Origin: Candidatus Acetothermia bacterium
GTDB taxonomy: Bacteria > Bipolaricaulota > Bipolaricaulia > UBA7950 > UBA9294
DNA length: 8,858 nt
Assembly: GCA_003650505.1 (NCBI GenBank)
Contig: QMQL01000024.1
Location: forward strand, 1 to 8,858
Direction of reading: 5' to 3'
Every line of letters starts with the position of its first letter. Positions within the stretch are counted from its first letter, which is position 1. This document shows, piece after piece, positions 1 through 7,006 of this stretch. A program made the position numbers and the translations under genes. The notes under the pieces are model-generated. The model had not been told where the DNA came from. It saw nothing but the letters and a program-made list of their open reading frames with translations, and did no database searches.

Positions 1-1690
1 CTCCTCCCCATGCCGATTTTCCCCCTCTTGCCGTCCGCGGAGCGGAGGCGAACGTCCGGTCCATCCCGGATGAGAGACGGATCAAAGAGAGGGCGAAAAG
101 GTCCCCCCGGAACGTCGGGCCGACCCCGGCGTACCATTCCGGAGGCTCGCGGAGGAGCCCCTCGAACTCCTTCGTCCAGATCCGCGTCAGGTTGAGGGCG
201 ATCGCGTAGGGGAGGAGCTTCTCGAACAGGCGGGGGCTCTTCTCAGGGGCATCGTGAAACTCGATCCGGTCGACCTCCGCCCGCTTGATGTACTCCGAGA
301 GCCCGAGGACCTCGGCGAGGGCGCGAGCCCCCTTCTTCGTCTTCCGCGGCATGATCGGGGAGAAGGCGAGGACGATCAAGCCACAGGCGGCGATCGATAC
401 GCCGAGATAGAGGGACGAGGCGCCGATCCCGAGGGCGAACCCGGCGATGATCAGGATGAAGCCGAGGTTGGTGTAGAACCTCCGCGCCCGCTCGGGATTC
501 TGCCGGTAGTATCCCTTTTCGATCAGCCGGGCGTAGAGGCGTGATTTGATCGCCGGGAGGTGTTGATAGAACTCGTTCTCGAGCGACGATAGGGTCCGCT
601 CTTTCGGATGATCCTCGTCGAATATCGCGTCAACGAGCTCCGCCTCGACCGGGGAGAGCCGGTCGCTCGGGGCTTCGGTCCGGATGAAGCGGTAGTCGAT
701 CGGACCATGCCCGAACAGGGATTTCGCCCGATCGAGGAGTCCCTCCTCCTCGGCGTGAATCTCCTCGATTCTAAGGAAGCCCTTCACAGCGAGCCCGACG
801 ACCATCGCCGATATGTCGCGAAGATCGATCCTATCGTCGATCAGTACCCCGACCTCGCCGGCGTTCATCCCGGCCGGCGGCTCGAACGCCGGGGCGATGA
901 TCCCCGGCCGCGGGTCGCGTCCGACCCTGTACCAGACGGCGAACATCCCGATCAGAGTGAGGAGCGGGAGGAACGCCAGCTTGTTGGCGGCGAGGAACCA
1001 GGCGACCCTCTGTCCGATGGAGGGGGGCTGGAGCGGGGGGAGTTCGCGGGGGATTGAGATATCGACCGTCAGGCCCTCACCGGGGGAAAGCGGGCCGGAA
1101 GCGAAGTTCAGCCGGCCGGCATCGTCGATCGTCCCCTCGCCCCCGCGCGCTCCGCTCCCGTAGTAGCCGACGTACGAGGTTGAGGATACGAGCGATGGAT
1201 CGACCGTATCGGGGAGGCCGATCGAGGCGGTCGCCCGCCCGATCGGGACCCTCCAGTCGTTCCCGGTGACGTTCCAATATAGTTGAAGGTAGTCGGCGTG
1301 GAAGAGGATGACACGGGAGGCGGTGTATGCGATCTCGTATACGTGCGTCCCTGTTATCGTCCGGTCCGGGTCGCCGATCCGGATCAGCTCATCCCTCCCC
1401 TTCCTCCGTACCGCGTAGGGGACGGAGGTCCCGTCCATCCGTACATCCTCGACCCGCAGCGCGATCGTCAGGTTCGCCCCCGTGGCGGGGACGCGGTACG
1501 AGACGGGGATCCAGCGCTCGATCCCGTGGTGAGGGGTGAGGAAGGTGACGGTCAGCTCCTCGGTGACTTTGAGCCTCCCCGCTTCGGTCAGATCGAGCCT
1601 GCAGTCGAAGCTATCGATCCTGAGGGATGCCGCGGCTGCGAGGGATGCCCCGAAGATCAGAATCAGGGTGAGTAAAGAGGCTCTGCGCAT
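1..1690 (-). CDS. DUF2207 family membrane protein, 3' end cut by the window edge
   Basis: Reading the minus strand from the ATG at 1690 gives 563 codons without a stop. Residues 1-21 are a signal peptide (MRRASLLTLILIFGASLAAA). Residues 22-220 are the beta-rich extracytoplasmic DUF2207 domain, which opens with LRIDSFDCRLDLTEAGRLKV and carries the family hallmark YWNVTGNDW at 138-146. A membrane segment lies near 233-253, followed by the usual GRDPRP turn. A cytoplasmic alpha/beta part has LRDISAMVVGLAVKGFLRIEE (290-310), a two-segment membrane hairpin covers about 407-445, and a conserved MPRKTKKGARAL stretch follows. The visible end (ARGGKSAWGG) is where these proteins enter a Gly/Ser-rich tail, so little is missing. 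The start overlaps the lemA stop by one base (TGATG), which implies translational coupling. The biochemical role of the family is unknown; pairing with LemA is common. Family assignment is secure, function is not. Confidence 0.93.
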   Translation of the reverse strand, partial: MRRASLLTLILIFGASLAAAASLRIDSFDCRLDLTEAGRLKVTEELTVTFLTPHHGIERWIPVSYRVPATGANLTIALRVEDVRMDGTSVPYAVRRKGRDELIRIGDPDRTITGTHVYEIAYTASRVILFHADYLQLYWNVTGNDWRVPIGRATASIGLPDTVDPSLVSSTSYVGYYGSGARGGEGTIDDAGRLNFASGPLSPGEGLTVDISIPRELPPLQPPSIGQRVAWFLAANKLAFLPLLTLIGMFAVWYRVGRDPRPGIIAPAFEPPAGMNAGEVGVLIDDRIDLRDISAMVVGLAVKGFLRIEEIHAEEEGLLDRAKSLFGHGPIDYRFIRTEAPSDRLSPVEAELVDAIFDEDHPKERTLSSLENEFYQHLPAIKSRLYARLIEKGYYRQNPERARRFYTNLGFILIIAGFALGIGASSLYLGVSIAACGLIVLAFSPIMPRKTKKGARALAEVLGLSEYIKRAEVDRIEFHDAPEKSPRLFEKLLPYAIALNLTRIWTKEFEGLLREPPEWYAGVGPTFRGDLFALSLIRLSSGMDRTFASAPRTARGGKSAWGG

Positions 1691-2244
1691 CAGAACCTGA
1701 CTTGCGGGGCCTGCCGCTCCTCTTCATCGGGGAGCATGTAGAACTCGCGCTCCTTGAAGTGGAAGATCGCGGCGATGATGCTCCGCGGGAACGTTAGGAT
1801 GTTTGTGTTCAGCTCGCGGACGACGGCGTTGTAGTACCGCCTCGATCGCTGGATCGCGTCCTCCGCCTCCTCGAGGGTGCGCTGGAGCTCGAGGAAGTTC
1901 TCGTTCGCCCGGAGCTGGGGGTAGTTCTCGGCGACGGCGAACAGGGAGAACAGGGCATTCTTCAGCCCCTCCTCCGCCTCCGCCTGCTCGCGCGGCCCTT
2001 TCGCGTCGAGGGCGCGGGCACGGGCCTCGGTCACCCGTTCGAACACCCCCTTCTCGTGGGCGGCATACCCCTTCACCGCCTCGACGAGGTTCGGGATCAG
2101 GTCCCAACGCCGCTTCAGCTGAGTATCGATGTCCCGCCAGGACTCCTCGGCGCGGACGCGGAGCCGGACGAGCCGGTTGTAGCTGAAAACGCCCCACAGA
2201 AGGATGATCACCACGAGAGCTCCTAGAGCGATGCCTGCACGCAT
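1690..2244 (-). CDS. lemA: LemA family protein
   Basis: This is a 184-residue protein of typical LemA length. A single N-terminal membrane anchor covers about 4-21. A long alpha-helical domain follows, with QLKRRWDLIPNLVEAVKGYA (42-61), LFAVAENYPQLRANENFLEL (101-120), RYYNAVVRELNTNILTFP (136-153) and the closing FKEREFY (163-169). All of these are diagnostic for the family. The start at 2244 is chosen because AAAGGAGG sits just upstream and because the membrane anchor begins there. The frame stays open upstream to 2448, but that extension has no LemA features and would cover the divergent promoters. The gene shares one base with the downstream DUF2207 gene. LemA proteins are membrane-anchored helical-bundle proteins found widely in bacteria; their molecular function is not settled, although envelope or signalling roles have been suggested. 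Family identification is very secure. Confidence 0.96.
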   Translation of the reverse strand: MRAGIALGALVVIILLWGVFSYNRLVRLRVRAEESWRDIDTQLKRRWDLIPNLVEAVKGYAAHEKGVFERVTEARARALDAKGPREQAEAEEGLKNALFSLFAVAENYPQLRANENFLELQRTLEEAEDAIQRSRRYYNAVVRELNTNILTFPRSIIAAIFHFKEREFYMLPDEEERQAPQVRF

Positions 2245-2266
2245 GTCCCCTCCTTTTTCGCTTGCG

Positions 2267-2295
2267 ATTCTAGCCAGGATCGCCGATCGCTCCAA
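2267..2295 (-). promoter_or_regulatory. Candidate sigma-70 promoter for lemA-DUF2207
   Basis: On the minus strand TTGGAG (2295-2290) is followed after exactly 17 bp by TAGAAT (2272-2267). Transcription would start near 2260, giving a leader of only about 15 nt that contains the AAAGGAGG ribosome binding site before the ATG at 2244. Both hexamers are close to consensus and the placement is sensible. This is prediction from sequence only. Confidence 0.55.
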
Positions 2296-2320
2296 ATCGA
2301 GCCCGGAGGGAAGAGACCCG

Positions 2321-2349
2321 TTGCGAGGGGGAAATCGGCGTGTTATCCT
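2321..2349 (+). promoter_or_regulatory. Candidate extended -10 promoter for the aminotransferase-serA-DUF1015 operon
   Basis: TTGCGA (2321-2326) is followed after 17 bp by TATCCT (2344-2349), and a TG two bases upstream of the -10 (2341-2342) makes it an extended -10 element. Transcription would start near 2356. The short leader ends with GGAGG at 2372-2376, four bases before the ATG at 2381. I see no riboswitch or attenuator in this short leader, so any control of the operon would act at this promoter or on the enzymes. Confidence 0.55.
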
Positions 2350-2380
2350 CCGATCAATCGATTCAGAGAACGGAGGGACC

Positions 2381-3448
2381 ATGCACAATCGACTGTTCAC
2401 CCCCGGCCCGACCGAGGTCAGGCCGGAGCTTTTGCAGGCGCTTTCCACACCGCAGATCCATCACCGCTCGCCCGAGTTCAGCGAACTGTACGCCGAGATC
2501 CAGCCGAAGCTGCAGAAGCTTCTTTACACGGAGAACCCGGTCTTCCTGTTCACCTCGTCCTCGACCGGGGCGATGGAAGCGGCGGTGACGAACCTCGTGG
2601 GCAAGCGCTGTCTGAATCTGGTGAACGGGGCATTCTCCAAGCGTTGGCACGACATCACCGTCGGAAACGGCGTCCCCTGCGACGCGTTCGAGGTCGATTG
2701 GAACGTCGCGATCAAGCCGGAGATGGTCGACGAGGAGCTGAAGACCGGGAAGTACGACGCGGTCACCCTGGTCCTGAACGAGACCTCGACCGGGATGATG
2801 AACCCGCTGCCCGAGATCGCCGAGGTGGTGAAGCGTTATCCCGACGTCTTCCTCCTCGTCGATGCGGTGAGCGGGATGGCCGGGGTGAAGATCGAGACCG
2901 ACGCGTGGGGGATCGACTTCGTCCTCGCCGGGGTGCAGAAGGCGTTCGCCCTCCCGGCCGGGCTCGCCGTCGCCGCGGTCTCGGAGAGGGGGCTCGAGCG
3001 GGCGAAGACCGTCCCGCCGCGGAGCTACTACTTCAACCTGAATAACATGTACAAGTACCATCAGAAGAACCAGACCCCTTCCACTCCGGCGATCCCGCAC
3101 CTGTTCGCCCTGAACGCGCAGCTCGACAACTTCCTCGCCGAGGGGCTGGAGGAGCGGTTCGCCAGGCACGAGCGGATGGCGAAGATCGTGCAGGGTTGGG
3201 CGAAGGAGTATTTCGACATCTACCCTGAAGAAGGGTACTGGTCGAAGACCCTGACCTGCGTTACCAATACACGCGGGATATCGGTGAGCGATCTGATCGA
3301 CCGGCTCGTGAAGGGATACGGGGTGCGGATCTCGAACGGGTACGGGGCGATCAAGGAGAAGACGTTCCGCATCGCCCATATGGGGGACACCCAACCGGAC
3401 GAGATCATGGGGCTCCTCGCGGCGATCGAGGAGATCCTCGGGCTTTAA
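2381..3448 (+). CDS. Class V aminotransferase (serine/alanine-glyoxylate type), likely phosphoserine or serine transaminase
   Basis: This is a 355-residue PLP enzyme of fold type I. The N-terminus carries the family signature FTPGPTEV...HHRSPEF (6-33). TSSSTGAMEAA (58-68) is the loop that binds the cofactor phosphate, Asp161 (LLVDAVSG) contacts the pyridine nitrogen, and Lys187 (GVQKAF) should form the Schiff base. FRIAHMG near the C-terminus holds the carboxylate-binding arginine. The start at 2381 has GGAGG four bases upstream; the frame extends to 2204 but that part is intergenic. The serA gene begins 14 bases after the stop. COG0075-type enzymes use several amino donors with glyoxylate, pyruvate or phosphohydroxypyruvate, and a methanogen member (MJ0959) is reported to work as phosphoserine aminotransferase. 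Beside serA, phosphohydroxypyruvate to phosphoserine is the likeliest reaction, but serine-glyoxylate or alanine-glyoxylate activity cannot be excluded. Family certain, substrate inferred. Confidence 0.9.
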   Translation: MHNRLFTPGPTEVRPELLQALSTPQIHHRSPEFSELYAEIQPKLQKLLYTENPVFLFTSSSTGAMEAAVTNLVGKRCLNLVNGAFSKRWHDITVGNGVPCDAFEVDWNVAIKPEMVDEELKTGKYDAVTLVLNETSTGMMNPLPEIAEVVKRYPDVFLLVDAVSGMAGVKIETDAWGIDFVLAGVQKAFALPAGLAVAAVSERGLERAKTVPPRSYYFNLNNMYKYHQKNQTPSTPAIPHLFALNAQLDNFLAEGLEERFARHERMAKIVQGWAKEYFDIYPEEGYWSKTLTCVTNTRGISVSDLIDRLVKGYGVRISNGYGAIKEKTFRIAHMGDTQPDEIMGLLAAIEEILGL

Positions 3449-3461
3449 AAAGGAGGGAAAG

Positions 3462-4382
3462 ATGGCGTTTCGCGTGCTCGTTTCCGATCCGCTCGCAAAG
3501 GACGCGGTCGACGAGATGAAGGGGGCCGGGCTCTCGGTCGACGTAAAGACCGAGATGTCTCCGGAGGAGCTTGCAGCGACGATACCCGAATACGATGCGA
3601 TCGTCGTCAGGAGCGCAACCAAGGTGAGGAGGGAGATCATCGACGCGGCTTCGAACCTCAAGCTGATCGTCCGCGCCGGGGTCGGGCTCGACAACATCGA
3701 CGTCGAGTACGCAAAGTCGAAGGGGATCGAGGTGAGAAACACCCCCGGGGCGAGCACGAACTCGGTCGCCGAGCTGGCGCTCGGGCACATCCTGTCGCTC
3801 GCCCGCCACATCGCCCGCGGGACCGTCTCCCTCAAGGCCGGCAGATGGGAGAAGAAGGGGCTCAAGGGGGTGGAGATCGCAGGGAAGACCCTGGGGATCG
3901 TGGGGATCGGGAGGATCGGCCGCGCCCTCGCCGAGAAGGCGAACGGACTCGGGATGGAGGTAATCGCGTTCGACAAGTTCGTCTCCGAGTCCCCGCTCCC
4001 CGGGATCGTGACCATGGTCGGATTCGACGAGCTCCTCAAAAGAAGCGATTTCATCTCCCTTCACATCCCGTTCGACCCGAAGGAGGGGGCGGCGATCGGG
4101 AAGGCGCAGTTCGAGAGGATGAAGGACAACGTTCGGATCGTGAACTGTGCCCGCGGCGGGGTGATCGACGAGGACGCCCTCGCCGAGGCCCTCGCCTCCG
4201 GGAAGGTCGCCGGAGCGGCCCTCGACGTGTTCGCGACCGAGCCGCCGGACGTGAATTCACCGCTCTTCTCCCAGGAGAACCTCTCCCTCACCCCACACAT
4301 CGGGGCCTCCACCGTCGAGGCGCAGGATCGGGTCGGGGCCGAGGCGGCGCAGATCGTGATCGAGTTCGCAAAAACAGCCTAG
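3462..4382 (+). CDS. serA: D-3-phosphoglycerate dehydrogenase, short ACT-less form
   Basis: This NAD-dependent D-2-hydroxyacid dehydrogenase would oxidise 3-phosphoglycerate to 3-phosphohydroxypyruvate, the first step of serine synthesis, in the cytoplasm. The substrate domain carries VVRSATKV and RAGVGLDNID. The Rossmann nucleotide loop is G148-I-G150-R-I-G153, and Asp171 (VIAFDK) favours NAD over NADP. The catalytic triad is Arg231 (CARGG), Glu260 (FATEP) and His279 (TPHIGAST). At 306 residues it ends just after the substrate domain closes. It therefore lacks the C-terminal ACT domain through which serine inhibits the longer enzymes, so classical serine feedback is not expected. AAGGAGGG lies four bases before the ATG. 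The TAG stop runs into the ribosome binding site of the next gene. Another D-hydroxyacid specificity is possible, but the aminotransferase neighbour supports SerA. Confidence 0.9.
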   Translation: MAFRVLVSDPLAKDAVDEMKGAGLSVDVKTEMSPEELAATIPEYDAIVVRSATKVRREIIDAASNLKLIVRAGVGLDNIDVEYAKSKGIEVRNTPGASTNSVAELALGHILSLARHIARGTVSLKAGRWEKKGLKGVEIAGKTLGIVGIGRIGRALAEKANGLGMEVIAFDKFVSESPLPGIVTMVGFDELLKRSDFISLHIPFDPKEGAAIGKAQFERMKDNVRIVNCARGGVIDEDALAEALASGKVAGAALDVFATEPPDVNSPLFSQENLSLTPHIGASTVEAQDRVGAEAAQIVIEFAKTA

Positions 4383-4390
4383 GAGGAGAG

Positions 4391-5686
4391 ATGGCGCAGA
4401 TCGTCCCGTTCCGCGGATACCGCTACGACCAGAAGGTCGTCGGAGACATAAGCGCGGTCGTGACCCAGCCTTACGACCGGATCGGAGAGAAGGAACAGGA
4501 GGTCTACTACTCCCGTAGTCCGTACAACATCGTGCGGATCATCAAAGGGAAGCCTCAGCCGGGAGATGATGGGGAGAACGTCTACACCCGCGCGGCCCGG
4601 TTCCTCGCAGAATGGATCGATAACGGGGTCCTCAGACGCGATCCCGAACCGTCCTTCTACGCCTACCATCAGGAGTACGGATTCGAAGGTGAAAGATTCG
4701 TGCGCAAGGGCGTGATCGCCCTGGGGAAGCTCGAGCCGGAGAAGGTGCACGCCCACGAGCGGACCCTGAAGGGGCCGAAGGAGGACCGCCTGAAGCTGCT
4801 TCGAGCGACCGAGGCGAACTTCGGGCACATCTTCATGCTCTACTCCGATCCGGCCCGCCGCGCCGACGGAGCGGTCGCGGCAGCGATCGATCGGGTCCCA
4901 CCGACAATCGAGGCGACCGACGACTTCGGAAACGCCCACCGCGTCTGGAAGATCACCGATCAGGAAGTGATCTTATCGGTGCAGAAAGCCCTCGTGGACA
5001 AGGACCTCTACATCGCCGACGGGCATCACCGCTACGAGACCGCGGTCAACTTCATGCGCGAGTGCCAAAAGAAGGGGTGGAGGCCGGCCGGCCTGGAGTC
5101 GTTCGATCACCGGATGATGACCCTGTTCAACATCGACGAGCCGGGGATGACGATCCGGCCGATCCACCGGCTGGTGCACGGGATCCCGGGTTTCGACCCG
5201 GATGGGTTCATCGAAAAAGCGAGGGAGGACTTCGAGGTCGTCGAACACCCTAATCGGGCCGCGATGGAGGAGGCGGTGGGGTCGGGGAAGACAAAGCACA
5301 CGTTCGGGGTCTACACCGAAGGGAAATTCTGCACCTTCACCCTGCGTGAGGAGACCCTGATGGACCGGCTGATCGAGGGGCGCTCCGCCGACTGGAAGCG
5401 GCTCGACGTCGCGATCCTCCACGCCGCGATCCTCGAGCGGCTCCTCGGGATCGACGCAAGAGCCCTAGATGAGCAGCGGAACATCACCTACACCCGCGAC
5501 CCGGACGGAGCGATCGGGGCGGTCGACTCCGGGAAGGAGCAGATCTTCTTCCTCCTCAAGGAGACGAGCCCGCAGGAGGTGATCCGGGTCGCCGACCACG
5601 GGGAGAAGATGCCGCAGAAGTCGACCGACTTCTACCCCAAGCTCCTGACCGGACTTGTGATCACCAAGCTCGAGATCGAGAAGTAA
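4391..5686 (+). CDS. DUF1015 family protein in a serine-synthesis operon
   Basis: This is a 431-residue cytoplasmic protein with no signal peptide or membrane segment. Family hallmarks are the N-terminal PFRGYRYD (6-13) with TQPYDRI, HERT (122-125), FGHIF, the strongly conserved ADGHHRYETA (209-218, with D210-G-H-H-R214) and the C-terminal MPQKSTDFYPKLLTG (407-421). The start is fixed by TAGGAGGAGAGATG, where the ribosome binding site follows directly from the serA stop, eight bases before the ATG. Long open frame upstream inside serA is only overlap. The reaction is not known to me. From memory, DUF1015 genes often sit beside serA/serC, and the DGHHR-x2-A motif resembles the ligand-binding loop of ParB/Srx-fold proteins, the fold of the known free serine kinases. 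A role in phosphoserine or serine metabolism is therefore an inference worth testing. Family call secure, function unknown. Confidence 0.92.
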   Translation: MAQIVPFRGYRYDQKVVGDISAVVTQPYDRIGEKEQEVYYSRSPYNIVRIIKGKPQPGDDGENVYTRAARFLAEWIDNGVLRRDPEPSFYAYHQEYGFEGERFVRKGVIALGKLEPEKVHAHERTLKGPKEDRLKLLRATEANFGHIFMLYSDPARRADGAVAAAIDRVPPTIEATDDFGNAHRVWKITDQEVILSVQKALVDKDLYIADGHHRYETAVNFMRECQKKGWRPAGLESFDHRMMTLFNIDEPGMTIRPIHRLVHGIPGFDPDGFIEKAREDFEVVEHPNRAAMEEAVGSGKTKHTFGVYTEGKFCTFTLREETLMDRLIEGRSADWKRLDVAILHAAILERLLGIDARALDEQRNITYTRDPDGAIGAVDSGKEQIFFLLKETSPQEVIRVADHGEKMPQKSTDFYPKLLTGLVITKLEIEK

Positions 5687-5737
5687 GCGGCGGAATCTGA
5701 CCTCGACGAGGGGGAAGTTCGGTACACCTGTCCTCGT

Positions 5738-5745
5738 GGGGGGGG
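5738..5745 (+). repeat. Homopolymer run of eight G
   Basis: Eight consecutive G lie 90 bases upstream of the ATG of the predicted outer-membrane protein. Flanking TGTCC (5729-5733) and GGACA (5744-5748) could pair around it as a weak five-base stem. Such runs can slip during replication, but nothing in a single sequence shows that this one does. Confidence 0.6.
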
Positions 5746-5768
5746 ACAAAGCAACGATGTCACCTTCT

Positions 5769-5792
5769 CCCATTTCCCACGCGGGAAACGGG
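5769..5792 (+). other. Hairpin in the leader of the beta-barrel gene
   Basis: TTTCCC (5773-5778) and GGGAAA (5783-5788) form a perfect six-base stem around ACGC. It extends by CCC/GGG (5769-5771, 5790-5792) across one A-C mismatch. No T run follows, so it is not a normal intrinsic terminator. It lies 43 bases upstream of the start codon and could be an mRNA structure or a protein-binding dyad. Confidence 0.4.
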
Positions 5793-5835
5793 CGCTCGAC
5801 TACCCTGTGGAGTGCGAGTTCTGGAGGAGGGCATC

Positions 5836-7005
5836 ATGGCACGTGTGCAGTTTGCGGTATTGCTCATTCTGATCGCGATATCCGGCTACGTCGTCGGAGT
5901 CGCCAGCGATCTCGGCTTTTCCGGAAGCGTCGGGTTCGAGGTAACCTACACTCCGGTTCCCCCCGCGTCGTATGACATCGGGGTCGACCTCGCCCTCGGC
6001 TTCGATATCAGCGGGTTCTCCTTCGCTTCGGAGACCGGGTTCGATCTCTCCGGGTTCCAGTCCGAGCGGATAGGCCTCACCCTCGATCTCGGCGCGGTAG
6101 GGATCAGCGAGGAGATCCGATTCGAGCCGTCGTTCAGCCGGAACGAGCTTGCGATCGACCTGTCCATCGTGGGGGTCAACTTCGGAATCGATTGGATCCT
6201 GGCGAACATCGGTTCGGTACAGACACCGGATTACAGCATGGGAGCGGTCATCGAGCTGTCGAGCGGAATCGTCTCCGGGTTCTCCATCACCTCCATCACC
6301 GGGTTCGGCGCGATCGATCTGGTGAACACCCTCGACGGGGTTCGGGCACCGTTCTCCCACGAGCTACTCTACCTCTTCGAGTATCTCGATGAGATGTGCG
6401 CGACGCCGGCGGATCTGGACGTCACCGTCGTCAGCGGGTTCTACTTCGAGGAGGAGCTGGTCCGGTTAGAGGTCGACTATCAGGGGTTGATCGCCAGCAA
6501 CACCACTTGGTTCGACTACATGGGCCTGACCGAGTCGCTATTCGAGCTCGGTTACCGGTTCGGAGACCCGGCGCTCAACTTCCTCGCATCGATGACCCTC
6601 GACGGTTCATTCGCCATCACCGCGATCGATTTCATCGTCGATCTGTCAGTCGATTTCGTCCGGTTCACTTCCCATACGTCGTTCGCCGAGCCGACCGTCC
6701 CGTCACCGATCCCGGTCGTCTTCGCCGGCCAGAGGTTCACCGTCTCGTTCGAGGTCTGCGGGGTGACGGTGACGACGGAGACCGACTTCGACGGATCGTT
6801 CCTCTTCGCTCAGGAGCTGGTGGCGATCGAGGCGGTGATCGATCCGGTAACGTTCAAGAGCCTGACGACGTTCGATGCGTCCGGTTTCGCCGGCGAGTGC
6901 GTCTACGCGGACGTGACTTTCTCCGGTGTCCTCCTCTATACCAGGGCGGAGTTCGACTTCTCCGGGATCGATCGAATCGTCTTCGGATTCTCGCTCAGTT
7001 TCTGA
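5836..7005 (+). CDS. Secreted acidic beta-repeat protein, probable outer-membrane beta-barrel
   Basis: I recognise no named family for this 389-residue protein. The start at 5836 has GGAGGAGG five bases upstream and leads straight into a signal peptide (about residues 1-23, FAVLLILIAISGYVVG). A GTG at 5812 is in frame but has no such site and would put extra residues before the signal peptide. The mature part alternates polar and hydrophobic residues throughout, with no long helix-forming hydrophobic stretch. A motif like (S/T)-x-(S/T)-x-F-(D/E)-x-(S/G)-G-F recurs about eight times, with Phe at 68, 96, 157, 226, 283, 318, 346 and 373. The chain ends I381-V-F383-G-F385-S-L387-S-F389, alternating hydrophobics with a terminal Phe, which is the classical beta-signal for insertion by the BAM complex. 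I see a single lysine (K341) and abundant Asp/Glu, so it should be strongly acidic. The sigma-like gene starts one base after its stop. A surface or porin-like role is inferred only. Confidence 0.85.
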   Translation: MARVQFAVLLILIAISGYVVGVASDLGFSGSVGFEVTYTPVPPASYDIGVDLALGFDISGFSFASETGFDLSGFQSERIGLTLDLGAVGISEEIRFEPSFSRNELAIDLSIVGVNFGIDWILANIGSVQTPDYSMGAVIELSSGIVSGFSITSITGFGAIDLVNTLDGVRAPFSHELLYLFEYLDEMCATPADLDVTVVSGFYFEEELVRLEVDYQGLIASNTTWFDYMGLTESLFELGYRFGDPALNFLASMTLDGSFAITAIDFIVDLSVDFVRFTSHTSFAEPTVPSPIPVVFAGQRFTVSFEVCGVTVTTETDFDGSFLFAQELVAIEAVIDPVTFKSLTTFDASGFAGECVYADVTFSGVLLYTRAEFDFSGIDRIVFGFSLSF

Positions 7006-7006
7006 A

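Larger units (their letters stand above)
5687..5835 (+). other. Intergenic region before the beta-barrel gene
   Basis: This 149 bp gap separates the serine operon from the secreted-protein/sigma pair. It contains a run of eight G (5738-5745), a hairpin at 5769-5792 and a GGAGGAGG ribosome binding site at 5823-5830. I find no T-rich intrinsic terminator after the DUF1015 stop and no convincing -35/-10 pair. Read-through from the serine operon or a promoter of unusual type are both possible. Confidence 0.5.

Noticed and set aside
254..1675. Several plus-strand open frames of 96-149 codons.
   Set aside because: They lie opposite the DUF2207 gene, which has a signal peptide, membrane segments and family motifs. 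Their translations are charged, irregular and lack ribosome binding sites.
2245..2448. An upstream extension of lemA by 68 codons.
   Set aside because: It would run through the divergent promoters and into the aminotransferase gene, has no LemA homology, and bypasses the strong AAAGGAGG site before 2244.
2363..4054. A 563-codon open frame on the minus strand opposite the aminotransferase and serA.
   Set aside because: It is a shadow of two well-identified plus-strand genes in GC-rich DNA. Its translation is low-complexity and rich in Arg, Pro and Val, with no family features.
3845..4390. An upstream extension of the DUF1015 frame inside serA.
   Set aside because: The added residues are an Arg/Gly-rich shadow of serA. 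TAGGAGGAGAGATG marks the real start at 4391.
5687..5737. An intrinsic terminator after the DUF1015 gene (CCTCG/CGAGG at about 5701).
   Set aside because: The stem is very short with almost no loop, and G-rich sequence rather than a T run follows.
5784..5806. GGAAAC followed by TACCCT as an ECF-type or sigma-70 promoter for the beta-barrel gene.
   Set aside because: No matching -10 of ECF type lies 16-17 bp downstream, and no -35 box lies 17 bp before TACCCT. GGAAAC is also part of the hairpin arm.
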